From: Sphingosinicella microcystinivorans
GTDB taxonomy: Bacteria > Pseudomonadota > Alphaproteobacteria > Sphingomonadales > Sphingomonadaceae
DNA: 64,000 nt
Direction of reading: 5' to 3'
NCBI RefSeq assembly: GCF_027941835.1
Contig: NZ_CP116005.1
Coordinates: 744,001 to 808,000 of the forward strand
Below, piece after piece: positions 17,795-27,692 of the stretch (the first letter of the stretch is position 1; every line of letters begins with the position of its first letter). A program made the position numbers and the translations under genes. Below the pieces are notes generated by a model, which did no database searches, was not told the origin of the DNA, and saw nothing but the letters and a program-made list of their open reading frames with translations.

Positions 17795-18238
17795 ATGAGC
17801 GAATCTCTCAGTTTTCTTCTCGCGGACAGCGCCCGTTTGCTGCGGCGCGAGTTCGACGCGCGCGTGCGCCCGATGGGCATCACGCGCCCGCAGTGGCGCG
17901 TTCTCACCGTCCTGAAACGCGGTGAAGGCATCAACCAGGGCGAGCTTGCGGAACGGCTGGAGGTGGAGGCGATCACGGTCGGCCGCATGGTCGACCGGCT
18001 TCAGGACGCCGGCTTCGTCGAACGCCGCGCCGATCCGCAGGACCGGCGCGCGTGGCGGCTGTTCCTCACCCCCCGCTCCCACGCGATCATCAAGGAACTG
18101 CTGCCCATTTCCGACCGCATGATCGAGGACACGCTGGAAGGCTTCACCACGGAGGATCGCGCGGCGTTCGTGGGCTATCTGGAACGCGTGCGCGCCAATC
18201 TCTCGCGGCGCGTCGAACAGGAGGCCGTTAATGGCTGA
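17795..18238 (+). CDS. MarR-family transcriptional regulator
   Basis: 147-residue winged-helix repressor. The MarR core is plain: ITRPQWRVLTVL, INQGELAERLEVEAITVGRMVDRLQDAGFVERRADPQDRRAWRLFLT (recognition helix and wing). It heads an operon with emrA- and emrB-like genes, so it probably senses a pump substrate. ATG 17795 is preferred: an upstream in-frame ATG at 17774 lies inside the operator. No ribosome binding site precedes 17795, and the promoter geometry suggests a leaderless or nearly leaderless message. Confidence 0.92.
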   Translation: MSESLSFLLADSARLLRREFDARVRPMGITRPQWRVLTVLKRGEGINQGELAERLEVEAITVGRMVDRLQDAGFVERRADPQDRRAWRLFLTPRSHAIIKELLPISDRMIEDTLEGFTTEDRAAFVGYLERVRANLSRRVEQEAVNG

Positions 18239-19310
18239 TCTGGGATTCGAGGTGAACGACGACACGGCGCTGTCGCGCCGCCGTTTCCCGGCGTGGCTGC
18301 GCCCGCTGCTGATGCTGTCGGTGCCGCTGCTGCTGATCGCGGTCGGCGCATGGCTCTACATCGCCGGGCTGGCGCATGAATCGACGGACAACGCCTATGT
18401 CCGGCAGGACAAGGTTTCGATCGCGCCCGAGGTCAGCGGCCGCGTCGTCGAGGTTGCGGTGCGCGAGAACATACGCGTCGGCGAAGGCCAGCTCCTGTTC
18501 CGCATCGACCCCGAGCCTTACCGAATCGCGCTCCGGCAGGCGGAAGCGGCACTCGCCAAGGCCCGCGTCGAGGTGGACGAACTCGGCGCCGAGGTGACGG
18601 TGGCGGACGTCGACATCGCCGCGGCGCGCGACGAGATCGCCTTCGCCAGGGCCGAGTTCGACCGGCAAGCGGAGCTGCTGAACCGCGGCTTCACGACGCG
18701 CGCGCGCTATCAGGCGGCGCAGCTCGCGCTCGCCAAGGCGCGCGAACAGATGAACACGGCGACGTCGCAGGCGCGCAAGGCGCGCGTCGCGCTCGGCAGC
18801 GGCGGCGCGGCCTCCAACCGGCCCGCGGCGGTCGAAGCCGCGCTCGCCGCGCGCGAGGAAGCGATGCTGAATCTGTCGCGCACGGAAATCCGCGCGCCCG
18901 CGAGCGGCATCATCAGCCAGACCGAGCGGCTTCAGATCGGTGCGATGCTTCCCGCCGGGCTGCCGACGCTCAGCCTCGTCGCCGACGGCCATTCGTGGAT
19001 CGAGGCGAACTTCAAGGAAACCGAGCTGCGCAAGATGCGTCCGGGTCAGAAGGCGTCGATCCGGATCGACGCCTACGGCGAGGCGCTGAACGGCCATGTC
19101 GAAAGCATCGGCGCGGGCACGGGCAGCGAATTCGCACTGCTCCCGGCGCAGAACGCCAACGGCAACTGGGTGAAGGTGACGCAGCGCGTGCCCGTGCGCA
19201 TCGCCATCGATTCGAAGAGCACCCGCCCGCTGATCGCCGGCCTCAGCGCCGAGGTGAAGGTCGACGTCCGTCCGGACGAAAACGCGCACGCAAACCCCGA
19301 CGCAAACTGA
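18231..19310 (+). CDS. emrA: EmrA/HlyD-type periplasmic adaptor of an efflux pump
   Basis: 359-residue membrane fusion protein: one N-terminal membrane segment (about residues 24-45), the biotinyl-lipoyl half motif STDNAYVRQDKVSIAPEVSGRVVEV, a helical hairpin (about 95-185), then NLSRTEIRAPASGIIS and the beta-barrel domain with SWIEANFKETEL. It links an inner-membrane MFS pump to an outer-membrane channel. It overlaps marR by eight bases and has AGGAGG upstream. No TolC-like gene is present in the window. Confidence 0.93.
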   Translation: MADLGFEVNDDTALSRRRFPAWLRPLLMLSVPLLLIAVGAWLYIAGLAHESTDNAYVRQDKVSIAPEVSGRVVEVAVRENIRVGEGQLLFRIDPEPYRIALRQAEAALAKARVEVDELGAEVTVADVDIAAARDEIAFARAEFDRQAELLNRGFTTRARYQAAQLALAKAREQMNTATSQARKARVALGSGGAASNRPAAVEAALAAREEAMLNLSRTEIRAPASGIISQTERLQIGAMLPAGLPTLSLVADGHSWIEANFKETELRKMRPGQKASIRIDAYGEALNGHVESIGAGTGSEFALLPAQNANGNWVKVTQRVPVRIAIDSKSTRPLIAGLSAEVKVDVRPDENAHANPDAN

Positions 19311-20848
19311 TGTCCGCCAGCGCCGCAGCAGCGCACGGCCAGCCGGTCGTCGAGGTCAGCAACAAGCCGCTGCTCATCGTCGGCATCATGCTGGCAATGA
19401 TCATGCAGGTGCTCGATTCCACGATCGCCAACGTCGCGCTGCCGCACATGCAGGCCTCGCTCGGCGCGACCTTCGACAGCGTTTCGTGGGTGCTGACGAG
19501 CTACATCCTCGCCACCGCCATCGCCATGCCGCTCACCGGCTGGCTGTCCGACCGGTTCGGGTCGCGCAGGCTGTTCATCTTTTCGGTGGCGGGTTTCATC
19601 GTCACCTCGATGCTGTGCGGCATCGCCGTCAACCTTCCCGAAATGGTGCTGTTCCGTGTGCTTCAAGGCGCGTCCGCGGCGTTCGTGGGGCCACTGTCGC
19701 AGTCCGTCATGCTCGACATCACGCCGCGTGAACAGCACGCAAAGGCAATGGCGGTGTGGGGCATGGGCATCATGGTCGGGCCGATCATGGGGCCGATCAT
19801 CGGCGGCTGGCTCACCGACAACTACAACTGGCGCTGGATCTTCTACATCAACGTGCCGATCGGCATCGCGACGCTTGCGATCCTGATCGCGCTGCTCCCC
19901 TCGCGTCCCGTGCTGCGGCGCAGCTTCGACCTGTTCGGCTTCTCCATGCTCGCCGTCGGCCTCGCTGCGCTGCAACTGATGCTCGATCGCGGGCATCAGG
20001 AGGACTGGCTGCAATCCTGGGAAATCCGCATCGAACTCGGCCTCGCCATCATCGGCATCTGGCTTTTCCTCGTCCACATGGCGACGGGCCGGCGGCCGAT
20101 GTTCGACCGCGACATGCTGAAGAACCGCAACCTGCTGCTCGGCCTGTTCTTCATGACTAATATCGGCGCGCTGCTGATGGCAACGATGGCGCTGCTGCCG
20201 CCGATGCTGCAGACCGTCTACGGCTATCCGGTCATCGAGACCGGGCTCGTGCTCGCGCCGCGCGGCATCGGCGTTCTCTTCAGCCTCGCGCTGGCGGGAA
20301 TCCTCGCCGGCCGCGTCGACCCGCGCGCGCTCATCGGCACCGGCATGGCGATCACCGCCGCTTCGCTCTGGTGGATGGCCCACTGGTCGCTCGACATGAG
20401 CTTCCATCCGGTGATCTGGAGCGGCCTGCTGCAGGGCGCGGGGATCGGCCTCATCTTCTCGTCGATGAACCTCGTCGCCTTCGCCACGCTCCCGCCCCGC
20501 CATCGCACCGACGCGGCGAGCCTGCTCTACCTCGTGCGGAACCTCGGCGCGTCGGTCGGCATCTCCATCTGCACGGCGCAGCTTGCCCGCACCACGCAGG
20601 CGAGCCACGAGATTCTCGCCGGGAACATCACCGAAACCTCGCTAGCGCCGCTCAACCCGCACCTGCTGGAGGGCGCGGGCAGCGTAGGCGCAAGCCTCTT
20701 CTCGATGATCGACGCGGAGATCACCCGGCAGGCAATGATGATCGGCTACATCAACGACTTCTACCTGTTGATGACTGTCGCGCTGGTTTCGATCCCGCTG
20801 GTGCTGCTGCTGAAACGACCGCCGCCCGTGCCCACCACCGGGCGCTGA
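19310..20848 (+). CDS. emrB: EmrB-type DHA2 multidrug transporter (MFS)
   Basis: 512-residue proton-driven drug exporter with about 14 predicted membrane segments. Family motifs: motif C-like MQVLDSTIANVALPHMQ in the first segment, GWLSDRFGSRRLF (motif A) and WGMGIMVGPIMGPIIGGWL (motif C). The start ATG 19310 shares one base with the emrA stop (TGATG). Together with EmrA it should export hydrophobic drugs or host-derived aromatic compounds. It converges on asd with four bases between the stops. Confidence 0.94.
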   Translation: MSASAAAAHGQPVVEVSNKPLLIVGIMLAMIMQVLDSTIANVALPHMQASLGATFDSVSWVLTSYILATAIAMPLTGWLSDRFGSRRLFIFSVAGFIVTSMLCGIAVNLPEMVLFRVLQGASAAFVGPLSQSVMLDITPREQHAKAMAVWGMGIMVGPIMGPIIGGWLTDNYNWRWIFYINVPIGIATLAILIALLPSRPVLRRSFDLFGFSMLAVGLAALQLMLDRGHQEDWLQSWEIRIELGLAIIGIWLFLVHMATGRRPMFDRDMLKNRNLLLGLFFMTNIGALLMATMALLPPMLQTVYGYPVIETGLVLAPRGIGVLFSLALAGILAGRVDPRALIGTGMAITAASLWWMAHWSLDMSFHPVIWSGLLQGAGIGLIFSSMNLVAFATLPPRHRTDAASLLYLVRNLGASVGISICTAQLARTTQASHEILAGNITETSLAPLNPHLLEGAGSVGASLFSMIDAEITRQAMMIGYINDFYLLMTVALVSIPLVLLLKRPPPVPTTGR

Positions 20849-20852
20849 CGCC

Positions 20853-21881
20853 TCACGCCTTCCTGAGGTGCCGCCGGCCGAGCAGCTCGGCGATCTGCAC
20901 GGCGTTGAGCGCCGCGCCCTTGCGGAGGTTGTCGCTGACGCACCAGAGACTGAGGCCGTGCGCGACGGTCGGGTCCTTGCGGACGCGGCTCACGTAGGTC
21001 GCGTACTCGCCGACGCACTCGATGGGCGTGACGTAGCCGCCGTCCTCGCGCTTGTCGACGAGCATGATGCCCGGGGCGGCGCGCAGCACCTCGTGCGCTT
21101 TCGCGACCGAGATCGGGTTCTCGAACTCGATGGTGATCGCCTCCGAGTGGCCGACGAACACCGGCACGCGCACGCAGGTCGCGGTCACGCCGATGGCGGG
21201 ATCGAGAATCTTGTGCGTCTCGGCAACCATCTTCCACTCTTCCTTGGTGGAGCCGTCTTCCATGAAGACGTCGATGTGCGGGATGACGTTGAAGGCGATC
21301 TGCTTGGTGAACTTGCGGGTTTCCTTGGGATCGCCCACGAAGATCGCGCGGGTCTGCTCGAACAGCTCGTCCATGCCTTCCTTGCCCGCGCCCGACACGG
21401 ACTGGTAGGTCGAGACGACGACGCGCCTGATCGTCGCCGCGTCGTGCAACGGCTTCAGCGCCACCACCATCTGCGCGGTCGAGCAGTTCGGGTTCGCGAT
21501 GATATTGCGCTTCGCGTAGCCGTCGATCGCGTCCGGATTCACTTCGGGCACGATCAGCGGTACGTCCGGCTCCATGCGGTAGAGCGAGCTGTTGTCGATG
21601 ACGACGCAGCCTGCCGCCGCAGCCTTCGGCGCGTAGATCTTCGTGGGGCCGGAACCGGCGGCGAAGAGCGCGATGTCCCAGCCCGTGAAGTCGAAATGCT
21701 CGAGGTTGCGGACCTTGAGCTCCCGGTCCGTCTCTCCGAAGGGGATCATGTCGCCCGTGGAGCGCGGGCTCGCCACCGCCGCGATCTCGTCGAGCGGGAA
21801 TTCGCGCTCGGCGAGGATGTTCAGCATCTCGCGGCCGACATTCCCGGTCGCGCCCACAACGGCAACCCTGTACCCCATCAT
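20853..21881 (-). CDS. asd: Aspartate-semialdehyde dehydrogenase
   Basis: Reduces aspartyl phosphate to aspartate semialdehyde, the branch point to lysine/diaminopimelate, threonine and methionine. 342 residues. Visible: NADP loop VVGATGNVGREML, the active-site cysteine in NPNCSTAQMV, and SVSGAGKEG; EFENPIS and RKDPTVAHGLSLWCVSDNLRKGAA complete the C-terminal domain. Start may be either of two adjacent ATGs (21881 or 21878). It is in line with the DUF502 and leu genes but 60 bases downstream. Confidence 0.97.
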   Translation of the reverse strand: MMGYRVAVVGATGNVGREMLNILAEREFPLDEIAAVASPRSTGDMIPFGETDRELKVRNLEHFDFTGWDIALFAAGSGPTKIYAPKAAAAGCVVIDNSSLYRMEPDVPLIVPEVNPDAIDGYAKRNIIANPNCSTAQMVVALKPLHDAATIRRVVVSTYQSVSGAGKEGMDELFEQTRAIFVGDPKETRKFTKQIAFNVIPHIDVFMEDGSTKEEWKMVAETHKILDPAIGVTATCVRVPVFVGHSEAITIEFENPISVAKAHEVLRAAPGIMLVDKREDGGYVTPIECVGEYATYVSRVRKDPTVAHGLSLWCVSDNLRKGAALNAVQIAELLGRRHLRKA

Positions 21882-21941
21882 GCGTATCCTGCCTGAAATC
21901 CGACGCGCGGCGTTCTGCGCCGCGGCGACCGCGCTTGCAAG

Positions 21942-22643
21942 TCAGTTCTGCGGCGCAGCCGGCTTCGCGCGCAGCCCGTCGGGCGGCAACATGCCGAGCG
22001 AGATGTAATATTTGAACAGCTCGTCGACGCTGACGCCCGACACCTCGATCACCGACGCGGGCGGCACGAGGATGAGGCCGCCCGTCATCGGCAGCGGCGC
22101 GGTGGGGATGTAGATCATCATGCGCGGCTCGCCGCCCACCATCAGCGGCTCGGGCGAGGCGAGCAGCGCCAGCACGTCCGTTCCCCCCTCGCCGAAGCGG
22201 CAGGCGACGACGCGCATCGCGGCAAGGTCGCTCTCGTTCTTCGTACCGATCATGCGGATCAGCTTGGAGATCGGGCGGTAGACGTCGCGCAGCACGGGGA
22301 TGCGCCCGATGACCGCATCCAGCCGCCGCTCGACGCTGCGCCGCGCACGTTCCTGAAAGGCGAAACCGATCGCCCAGATGCCGATGACGACGAAGATCAG
22401 CAGCAGCCAGAAACCGACCGTGCCGTCCCCGAAGATGAAGGCGCCGCCGCTCGTCAGCGCCGAGCCGAGCAGCGTGTCGGCACCGAACAGCCCCGCGACC
22501 TGCCGCACCAGCCAGTCGAGGATCATCAGCGTCAGGATGAACGGCAGCAGGAACAGGAGACCGGTGAGGAACTGCGCGACGATCCTGTCGAACGCGACGC
22601 GCCACGGCGGACGGAGCGGTTCGGGAGGCGGGTCGGTTGTCAT
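21942..22643 (-). CDS. DUF502 membrane protein
   Basis: 233-residue inner-membrane protein with two membrane segments (about residues 24-50 and 75-95) and a soluble C-terminal domain. VPVLRDVY-like IPVLRDVYRPISKLIRM and FIPTAPLPMTGGLILVPP-like IPTAPLPMTGGLILVPPASV are typical of the DUF502 family, whose function is not established. It is encoded on the same strand as leuB and asd, with about 60-70 bases on either side. Confidence 0.88.
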   Translation of the reverse strand: MTTDPPPEPLRPPWRVAFDRIVAQFLTGLLFLLPFILTLMILDWLVRQVAGLFGADTLLGSALTSGGAFIFGDGTVGFWLLLIFVVIGIWAIGFAFQERARRSVERRLDAVIGRIPVLRDVYRPISKLIRMIGTKNESDLAAMRVVACRFGEGGTDVLALLASPEPLMVGGEPRMMIYIPTAPLPMTGGLILVPPASVIEVSGVSVDELFKYYISLGMLPPDGLRAKPAAPQN

Positions 22644-22709
22644 ATGGTCACGATAGCGGGAAGGTTTCGAAAGGCCAACGCTCGCACCATCGCCGCGCGC
22701 CGCGTACTC

Positions 22710-23765
22710 CTAGAGCGCCGCGATGATCGCCGCGCCCATTTCGTGCGTCGAGAGCGTCCCGCCGAGGTCGCGGGTGCGCGCGCCGCCGGTCAGCGCCTTG
22801 TCCACGGCCGCTTCGACACGGTCGGCGGCGGCGGCGGCGCCGAGGCTGAAGCGCAGCGCCATCGCGAAGCTGAGGATCGCCGCGCACGGGTTCGCGAGGC
22901 CCTGCCCGGCGATGTCGGGCGCCGAGCCGTGGATCGGTTCGTAGAGACCGGGCTTTCCCGCCTCGCCGATCGCGGCGGAGGGCAGCATCCCGAGCGAGCC
23001 GGTGAGCATCGCCGCCTCGTCCGAGAGGATGTCGCCGAACAGGTTGTCGGTGACGATCACGTCGAACTGCTTCGGGTTCTTCACGAGCTGCATCGCCATG
23101 TTGTCGGCGAGCATGTGCGAAAGCTCCACGTCGGCATATTCGGCCTTGTGCAGCGCCGTCACCTCCTCCTTCCAGAGCAGGCCCGCCTCCATCACGTTCG
23201 ACTTTTCCGCCGAGCAGACGCGGTTCGAGCGCTTCCGCGCCAGCTCGAACGCCGTGCGCGCGACGCGGCGGATTTCGGACGAGGTATAGACCTGCGTGTT
23301 GACGCCGCGCCGCTCGCCGCCGCCGAGGTCCTCGATGCCGCGCGGCGTGCCGAAATAGACGCCGCCGACGAGTTCGCGCACGAACAGGATGTCGAGACCC
23401 TCGACATACTCGCGCTTGAGGCTGGAGGCATCGGCAAGCGCCGCGAAGCAGCGCGCCGGGCGCAGGTTCGCATAGACGCCCATTTCGGAACGCAGGCGCA
23501 GCAGCCCCGCTTCGGGGCGCTTGTCATAGGCCTGTCCGGCCCACTTCGGTCCGCCGACCGCGCCCATCAGCGCAGCATCGGAAGCAAGCGCCCGCGCCAC
23601 CGTCTCGTCGGTGATCGGAAGGCCCGTGGCGTCGATGGCCGCACCGCCGAACAGCGCCTCCTCGACCGCGATGTCGAGCGCCAGCGTATCCAGAAGCCGG
23701 CGAACCTCCCCGATCACTTCCGGACCGATACCGTCACCCGGAAGCAGCAGCAGGGATTTCGTCAT
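22710..23765 (-). CDS. leuB: 3-isopropylmalate dehydrogenase
   Basis: Third committed enzyme of leucine synthesis: oxidises and decarboxylates 3-isopropylmalate. 351 residues, standard size. Visible: [14 protein letters not shown] at the N-terminus, [18 protein letters not shown] (substrate loop with arginines), [25 protein letters not shown] (Mg-binding aspartates) and [24 protein letters not shown] (NAD site). It lies just downstream of leuD (30 bases), completing a leuC-leuD-leuB unit. Confidence 0.97.
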   Translation of the reverse strand: MTKSLLLLPGDGIGPEVIGEVRRLLDTLALDIAVEEALFGGAAIDATGLPITDETVARALASDAALMGAVGGPKWAGQAYDKRPEAGLLRLRSEMGVYANLRPARCFAALADASSLKREYVEGLDILFVRELVGGVYFGTPRGIEDLGGGERRGVNTQVYTSSEIRRVARTAFELARKRSNRVCSAEKSNVMEAGLLWKEEVTALHKAEYADVELSHMLADNMAMQLVKNPKQFDVIVTDNLFGDILSDEAAMLTGSLGMLPSAAIGEAGKPGLYEPIHGSAPDIAGQGLANPCAAILSFAMALRFSLGAAAAADRVEAAVDKALTGGARTRDLGGTLSTHEMGAAIIAAL

Positions 23766-23795
23766 GGTTTCCAGTCCTTCTTGTGATGTGCGCGT

Positions 23796-24395
23796 TCAAG
23801 CGGCCTTCGCGGCGCCTGCGATCCACGGCTGCTCGGCGACAAGCTTCGCCTCGAACGCGGCGATGTCCTTGTCCATCGCCTGCGTGAGACCGATCTCGTC
23901 GAGGCCGTTCATCAGGCAGTGCTTGCGGAACGGGTCGATCTCGAAGGTGAAGCGGTCCTGATACGGCGTCGTCACCACCTGGTTCTCGAGGTCGACGGTG
24001 ATCTCGTCGGTTTCCGCGACCTCCATCAGCCGGTCGATCTGCGCCTGCGGCAAGGCCACCAGCAACATGCCGTTCTTGAAGGCGTTGCCCGAAAAGATGT
24101 CCGCGAACGAGGGCGCGATCACGACGCGGAAGCCCATGTCGGTGAGCGCCCACGGCGCATGTTCGCGGCTGGAGCCGCAGCCGAAATTGTCGCCCGCGAT
24201 GAGCACCGGCGCGCCCTTGTGGCGCGGCTGGTCGAAGATGTTGTCCGGGTTCTCGCGGATCACCGCGAAGGCGCCCTTGCCGAGACCCGCGCGCTGGATG
24301 GTCTTCAGGAAGCGCGCCGGAATGATGACGTCGGTGTCGACGTTCTTCGCGCCGAACGGCACGGCGATGCCGGTGAGGGTCTTGAAGGCGTCCAT
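23796..24395 (-). CDS. leuD: 3-isopropylmalate dehydratase, small subunit
   Basis: Small subunit of isopropylmalate isomerase, 199 residues. [14 protein letters not shown] and [20 protein letters not shown] are the family signatures at the substrate-binding swivel domain. ATG 24395 shares one base with the leuC stop (TGATG), which fixes the start and implies translational coupling to the large subunit. A longer open frame upstream runs antisense to nothing useful and is within leuC. Confidence 0.96.
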   Translation of the reverse strand: MDAFKTLTGIAVPFGAKNVDTDVIIPARFLKTIQRAGLGKGAFAVIRENPDNIFDQPRHKGAPVLIAGDNFGCGSSREHAPWALTDMGFRVVIAPSFADIFSGNAFKNGMLLVALPQAQIDRLMEVAETDEITVDLENQVVTTPYQDRFTFEIDPFRKHCLMNGLDEIGLTQAMDKDIAAFEAKLVAEQPWIAGAAKAA

Positions 24396-25816
24396 CAGGC
24401 GGCTCCCATCAGCTGGCGCACGTCGGTGAGGCGGCCGGTGACGGCGGCGGCGGCGGCCATCGCGGGCGACATCAGGTGCGTGCGCGCTCCCGGCCCCTGC
24501 CGTCCGACGAAGTTGCGGTTGGAGGTGGAGGCGCAGCGCTCTCCCGCAGGCACCTTGTCCGGGTTCATGCCGAGGCACATCGAGCAGCCCGGCTCGCGCC
24601 AGTCGAAGCCCGCCTCGATGAAGATGCGGTCGAGCCCCTCGGCCTCGGCCTGCCGCTTGACGAGGCCGGAGCCCGGCACCACGAGCGCCTGCTTCACATG
24701 GGCGGCGACATGACGGCCCTTCGCCACGGCGGCGGCGGCGCGCAGGTCTTCGATGCGGCTGTTCGTGCAGCTTCCGATGAAGATGTTCTGCACCTCGACG
24801 TCCTCGAGGCGCGTGCCCGGCTCGAGCCCCATGTAGTCGAGGCTCTTCTGCGCGGCGGCCTGCTTGGTGGGATCGGCGAAGCTCGCAGGCTCGGGCACGA
24901 TGCCGGTGATCGGCACCACGTCCTCCGGGCTCGTGCCCCACGTGACGAGCGGGGCGATCTTCGTGCCGTCGATGACGACGCTCCTATCGAAGCGCGCGCC
25001 GGGATCGGTGACGAGCGTGCGCCAGTAGGCGACCGCCCTTTCCCAGTCCGCGCCCTTCGGGCTTCGCGGGCGATCCTTGAAGTAGGCGAAGGTCTTCTCG
25101 TCGGGCGCGATGAGTCCCGCACGTGCGCCGCCCTCAATCGCCATGTTGCACACGGTCATGCGGCCTTCGACCGACATCGCCTCGATTACGGGCCCGCGAT
25201 ACTCGATGACATGGCCGGTGCCGCCGCCCGTGCCCGTCTCGCCGATCACCGCCAGCGTCACGTCCTTCGGCGTCACGCCGTGGCCGAGGCTGCCCTCGAC
25301 GCGGACCTCCATCGTCTTCGCGCGGCGCAGCAGCAGCGTCTGCGTCGCGAACACGTGCTCGATCTCGGACGTGCCGATGCCGAAGGCGAGCGCCCCGAAC
25401 GCGCCGTGCGTCGCCGTGTGGCTGTCGCCGCAGACGACCGTGGTGCCGGGCAGCGTGAAGCCCTGCTCCGGCCCGATCACGTGCACGATGCCCTGCCGCG
25501 CGTCGTTCATCTCGATGAGCTCGACGCCGAAGTCCGCCGTGTTGCGGATCAGCGCATCGAGCTGCGCGGCGCTCTCGGGATCGGCGATCGGCTCGAAGCG
25601 ATGGTTCGTCGGCACGTTGTGGTCCGGCACGGCGAGCGTCAGGTCCGGGCGGCGAAGCCGGCGGCCCGCGCTGCGAAGCCCCTCGAACGCCTGCGGCGTC
25701 GTCACTTCATGGATGAGGTGCCGGTCGATGAAGATGAGCGAGGTGCCGTCCGGCCGTTCGGCGACGACGTGGGCGTCCCAGATCTTCTCGTAGAGCGTGC
25801 GCGGGGTCTGTGTCAT
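24395..25816 (-). CDS. leuC: 3-isopropylmalate dehydratase, large subunit
   Basis: Large subunit of isopropylmalate isomerase, 473 residues, holding the 4Fe-4S cluster. Cluster cysteines are seen in [13 protein letters not shown] and in [39 protein letters not shown] is the aconitase-family signature. The start at ATG 25816 ([18 protein letters not shown]) is conserved in the family; an upstream ATG at 25858 adds an unconserved stretch. Separated from rplS by about 100 bases with a terminator-like hairpin. Confidence 0.96.
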   Translation of the reverse strand: MTQTPRTLYEKIWDAHVVAERPDGTSLIFIDRHLIHEVTTPQAFEGLRSAGRRLRRPDLTLAVPDHNVPTNHRFEPIADPESAAQLDALIRNTADFGVELIEMNDARQGIVHVIGPEQGFTLPGTTVVCGDSHTATHGAFGALAFGIGTSEIEHVFATQTLLLRRAKTMEVRVEGSLGHGVTPKDVTLAVIGETGTGGGTGHVIEYRGPVIEAMSVEGRMTVCNMAIEGGARAGLIAPDEKTFAYFKDRPRSPKGADWERAVAYWRTLVTDPGARFDRSVVIDGTKIAPLVTWGTSPEDVVPITGIVPEPASFADPTKQAAAQKSLDYMGLEPGTRLEDVEVQNIFIGSCTNSRIEDLRAAAAVAKGRHVAAHVKQALVVPGSGLVKRQAEAEGLDRIFIEAGFDWREPGCSMCLGMNPDKVPAGERCASTSNRNFVGRQGPGARTHLMSPAMAAAAAVTGRLTDVRQLMGAA

Positions 25817-25868
25817 GCGCGCGGAAGTAGGCGATGATCGCACAAAGCGCAACGGCATCGAAACGCGA

Positions 25869-25898
25869 ACGGCCGCCCCGGTCTCCCGGCGCGGCCGT
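25869..25898 (-). terminator. Likely terminator after rplS
   Basis: On the minus strand a 13-base stem with one mismatch and a GAGA loop, starting about 20 bases after the rplS stop codon and ending before leuC. The arm is ACGGCCGCGCCGG. The following bases are only moderately T-rich (TTCGCGTTTCG), so it is a weak rho-independent terminator or a 3' stabilising hairpin. It separates the ribosomal operon from the leu genes. Confidence 0.6.
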
Positions 25899-25916
25899 CC
25901 ATGAATCTGGCGGCGC

Positions 25917-26291
25917 TTACGCGGTTTCGCGCGTGTCGCGGCGCTCGGCGATGCGGGCCGACTTGCCGCTGCGGCCGCGCAGGTAATAGAGCTTGGCGCG
26001 GCGGACGGCGCCGCGGCGCACGACCTCGATCGAATCGACGTTCGGCGAATAGAGCGGGAAGACGCGCTCGACGCCCTCGCCGAAGCTCACCTTGCGAACG
26101 GTGAAGTTGGAGCTGACGCCCTTGTTCGAGCGGGCGATGCAGACGCCCTCGAAGTTCTGGACGCGGGTGCGCTCGCCCTCGACGACGCGCACGCCGACGC
26201 GGAGCGTGTCGCCCGGGCGGAATTCCGGAATGGTCTTGCCCGCGGCAAGCTTCTCGATCTGCTCGGCTTCGAGCTGCTGGATGAGGTTCAT
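25917..26291 (-). CDS. rplS: 50S ribosomal protein L19
   Basis: 124-residue large-subunit protein at the 30S-50S interface. [49 protein letters not shown] and [37 protein letters not shown] are conserved along the full length. The start at ATG 26291 is set by the family N-terminus. It is the last gene of the rpsP operon; its start is adjacent to the trmD stop (the trmD frame ends at 26293, before the L19 ATG). Confidence 0.97.
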   Translation of the reverse strand: MNLIQQLEAEQIEKLAAGKTIPEFRPGDTLRVGVRVVEGERTRVQNFEGVCIARSNKGVSSNFTVRKVSFGEGVERVFPLYSPNVDSIEVVRRGAVRRAKLYYLRGRSGKSARIAERRDTRETA

Positions 26292-26292
26292 C

Positions 26293-27033
26293 TCATTCGT
26301 CCTTGTTCTCACGCCGCGCGCCAGAGGGCTCGCCGACCCGAGCGCCACCACGGCGCTCCCACAGGTCCGGCCGCCTTAGCCGTGTATCGGTCTCCGCCTG
26401 ACGCTGGCGCCAGGCCCCGATCCGCGCATGATCCCCCGATCGCAGCACTTCGGGGATCGTGCGCCCTTCCCATTCATTGGGCCGGGTATACTGCGGATAT
26501 TCGAGGAGGCCGCTTTCGAAGCTTTCCTCGGTTCCGCTCGAAGCGGCGCCCATTACGCCGGGAACGAGCCGAATGCAAGCGTCAAGCAGCGTCAGCGCCG
26601 CCATTTCCCCGCCCGAAAGCACATAGTCGCCGATCGACACCTGTTCGATGGGCCGCGCCTCGAACAGCCGCTCGTCGATGCCCTCGAACCGGCCGCAGAG
26701 GATCGAGACGCCCGGCCCCGCCGCCAGCGCCCGCACCCGCGCCTGTGTAAGCGGCGCGCCGCGCGGCGTCATGGCGAGGAGCGGCACGTCCGGGCGGCGC
26801 GCCAGAACGTCGTCTACGGCGCGCGACAACACGTCCGCCCGCATCACCATGCCCGCGCCGCCGCCCGCGGGCGTATCATCGACGGAACGATGACGGTCCG
26901 CGGCGAAATCGCGGATCTGCACGGTTTCCAGCGACCACAGCCCCTCGGCGAGCGCACGCCCGGCAAGACTGTGGCCGAGCGGACCCGGGAACATCTCCGG
27001 GTAGAGCGTGAGGACGGCGGCGGCGAAGGTCAC
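26293..27033 (-). CDS. trmD: tRNA (guanine-37-N1)-methyltransferase
   Basis: Methylates G37 next to the anticodon, preventing frameshifting. 246 residues. [26 protein letters not shown] at the N-terminus and the SPOUT knot [13 protein letters not shown] plus [23 protein letters not shown] are diagnostic; [19 protein letters not shown] follows. The stop of vapC overlaps its ATG by four bases, so in this genome trmD translation is coupled to a toxin gene instead of rimM. Confidence 0.96.
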   Translation of the reverse strand: MTFAAAVLTLYPEMFPGPLGHSLAGRALAEGLWSLETVQIRDFAADRHRSVDDTPAGGGAGMVMRADVLSRAVDDVLARRPDVPLLAMTPRGAPLTQARVRALAAGPGVSILCGRFEGIDERLFEARPIEQVSIGDYVLSGGEMAALTLLDACIRLVPGVMGAASSGTEESFESGLLEYPQYTRPNEWEGRTIPEVLRSGDHARIGAWRQRQAETDTRLRRPDLWERRGGARVGEPSGARRENKDE

Positions 27034-27413
27034 AGCGGCAGCGTCCAGTTCTCGACCCGAAGGCCGGGGATATCGGCGAAGTCGGCGCCATTATTGGTGA
27101 CAAGCGTCAGACCAAGCGCAAGCGCATGAGCCGCAATCAGCCGATCGAACCGTGCTCGCTTGAACGGAAGGGCGCCATAAACAGCGGCTGCATGCGTATC
27201 GAACGGAAGCACCGTTATCGCCTCGAGCATCGCGACAATGCCGGGCGCCTCAAGAATCCGCCCTCCATATCCGACCGACAGCTCCGCAAGGCTGACCGAG
27301 GAGATGAACAGCGAGCCTTCCGGCTGTGCGACAACACGCTGGCGCAGCCATGACGACTCCCCCTTCAACATGTAGATGCAGATGTTGCTGTCGAGCAGGA
27401 AGCCGTCAGTCAT
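27030..27413 (-). CDS. vapC: VapC-type PIN-domain toxin
   Basis: 127-residue PIN ribonuclease. The acidic site is complete: [11 protein letters not shown] (Asp8), [11 protein letters not shown] (Glu), [11 protein letters not shown] (Asp) and [19 protein letters not shown] (Asp). VapC toxins cut tRNA or rRNA. It overlaps vapB by eight bases upstream and trmD by four bases downstream. The pair sits between rimM and trmD, which are adjacent in most bacteria, so this is an insertion into a housekeeping operon. Confidence 0.92.
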   Translation of the reverse strand: MTDGFLLDSNICIYMLKGESSWLRQRVVAQPEGSLFISSVSLAELSVGYGGRILEAPGIVAMLEAITVLPFDTHAAAVYGALPFKRARFDRLIAAHALALGLTLVTNNGADFADIPGLRVENWTLPL

Positions 27414-27681
27414 CGCGCTTCAGAAGCTTGCCGTCCCAATCCAGCTCGCGTTCCTCGAACTCCCGATCCTCCGGGCGCAACGGTTTCAGCCATGGCGCCT
27501 TGCCCCAGAAGCCGCTGACGTCGATCCTCGCCGGCTTCGCCGGGGCGGGCTCGAACGCGAAATGGCCCTGCTCTTCGCGCAGCACCATCACGTCGCCGTC
27601 CTTGAGGCCGAGTTCCTTCGGCAGGCGCAGCGCCACCGAGTTGCCCGACTTGAAGACCTTGGCCCTGTATTCCTTGCCCAT
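27406..27681 (-). CDS. vapB: VapB/AbrB-type antitoxin
   Basis: 91-residue antitoxin. The N-terminal half is a swapped-hairpin AbrB domain (YRAKVFKSGNSVALRLPKELGLKDGDVMVLREE); the C-terminal half, rich in tryptophan and charged residues (GFWGKAPWLKPL, ELDWDGKLLK), should wrap the toxin. ATG 27681 follows GGAG at nine bases. The 27693-27713 dyad just upstream is its probable operator. A longer in-frame reading back to 27894 runs through rimM and is not credible. Confidence 0.9.
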   Translation of the reverse strand: MGKEYRAKVFKSGNSVALRLPKELGLKDGDVMVLREEQGHFAFEPAPAKPARIDVSGFWGKAPWLKPLRPEDREFEERELDWDGKLLKRDD

Positions 27682-27692
27682 CACGCCGCTCC

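Noticed and set aside
23796-24941. A 381-codon version of leuD
   Set aside because: The first half is out of frame inside leuC; LeuD begins at 24395 by family N-terminus and overlap.
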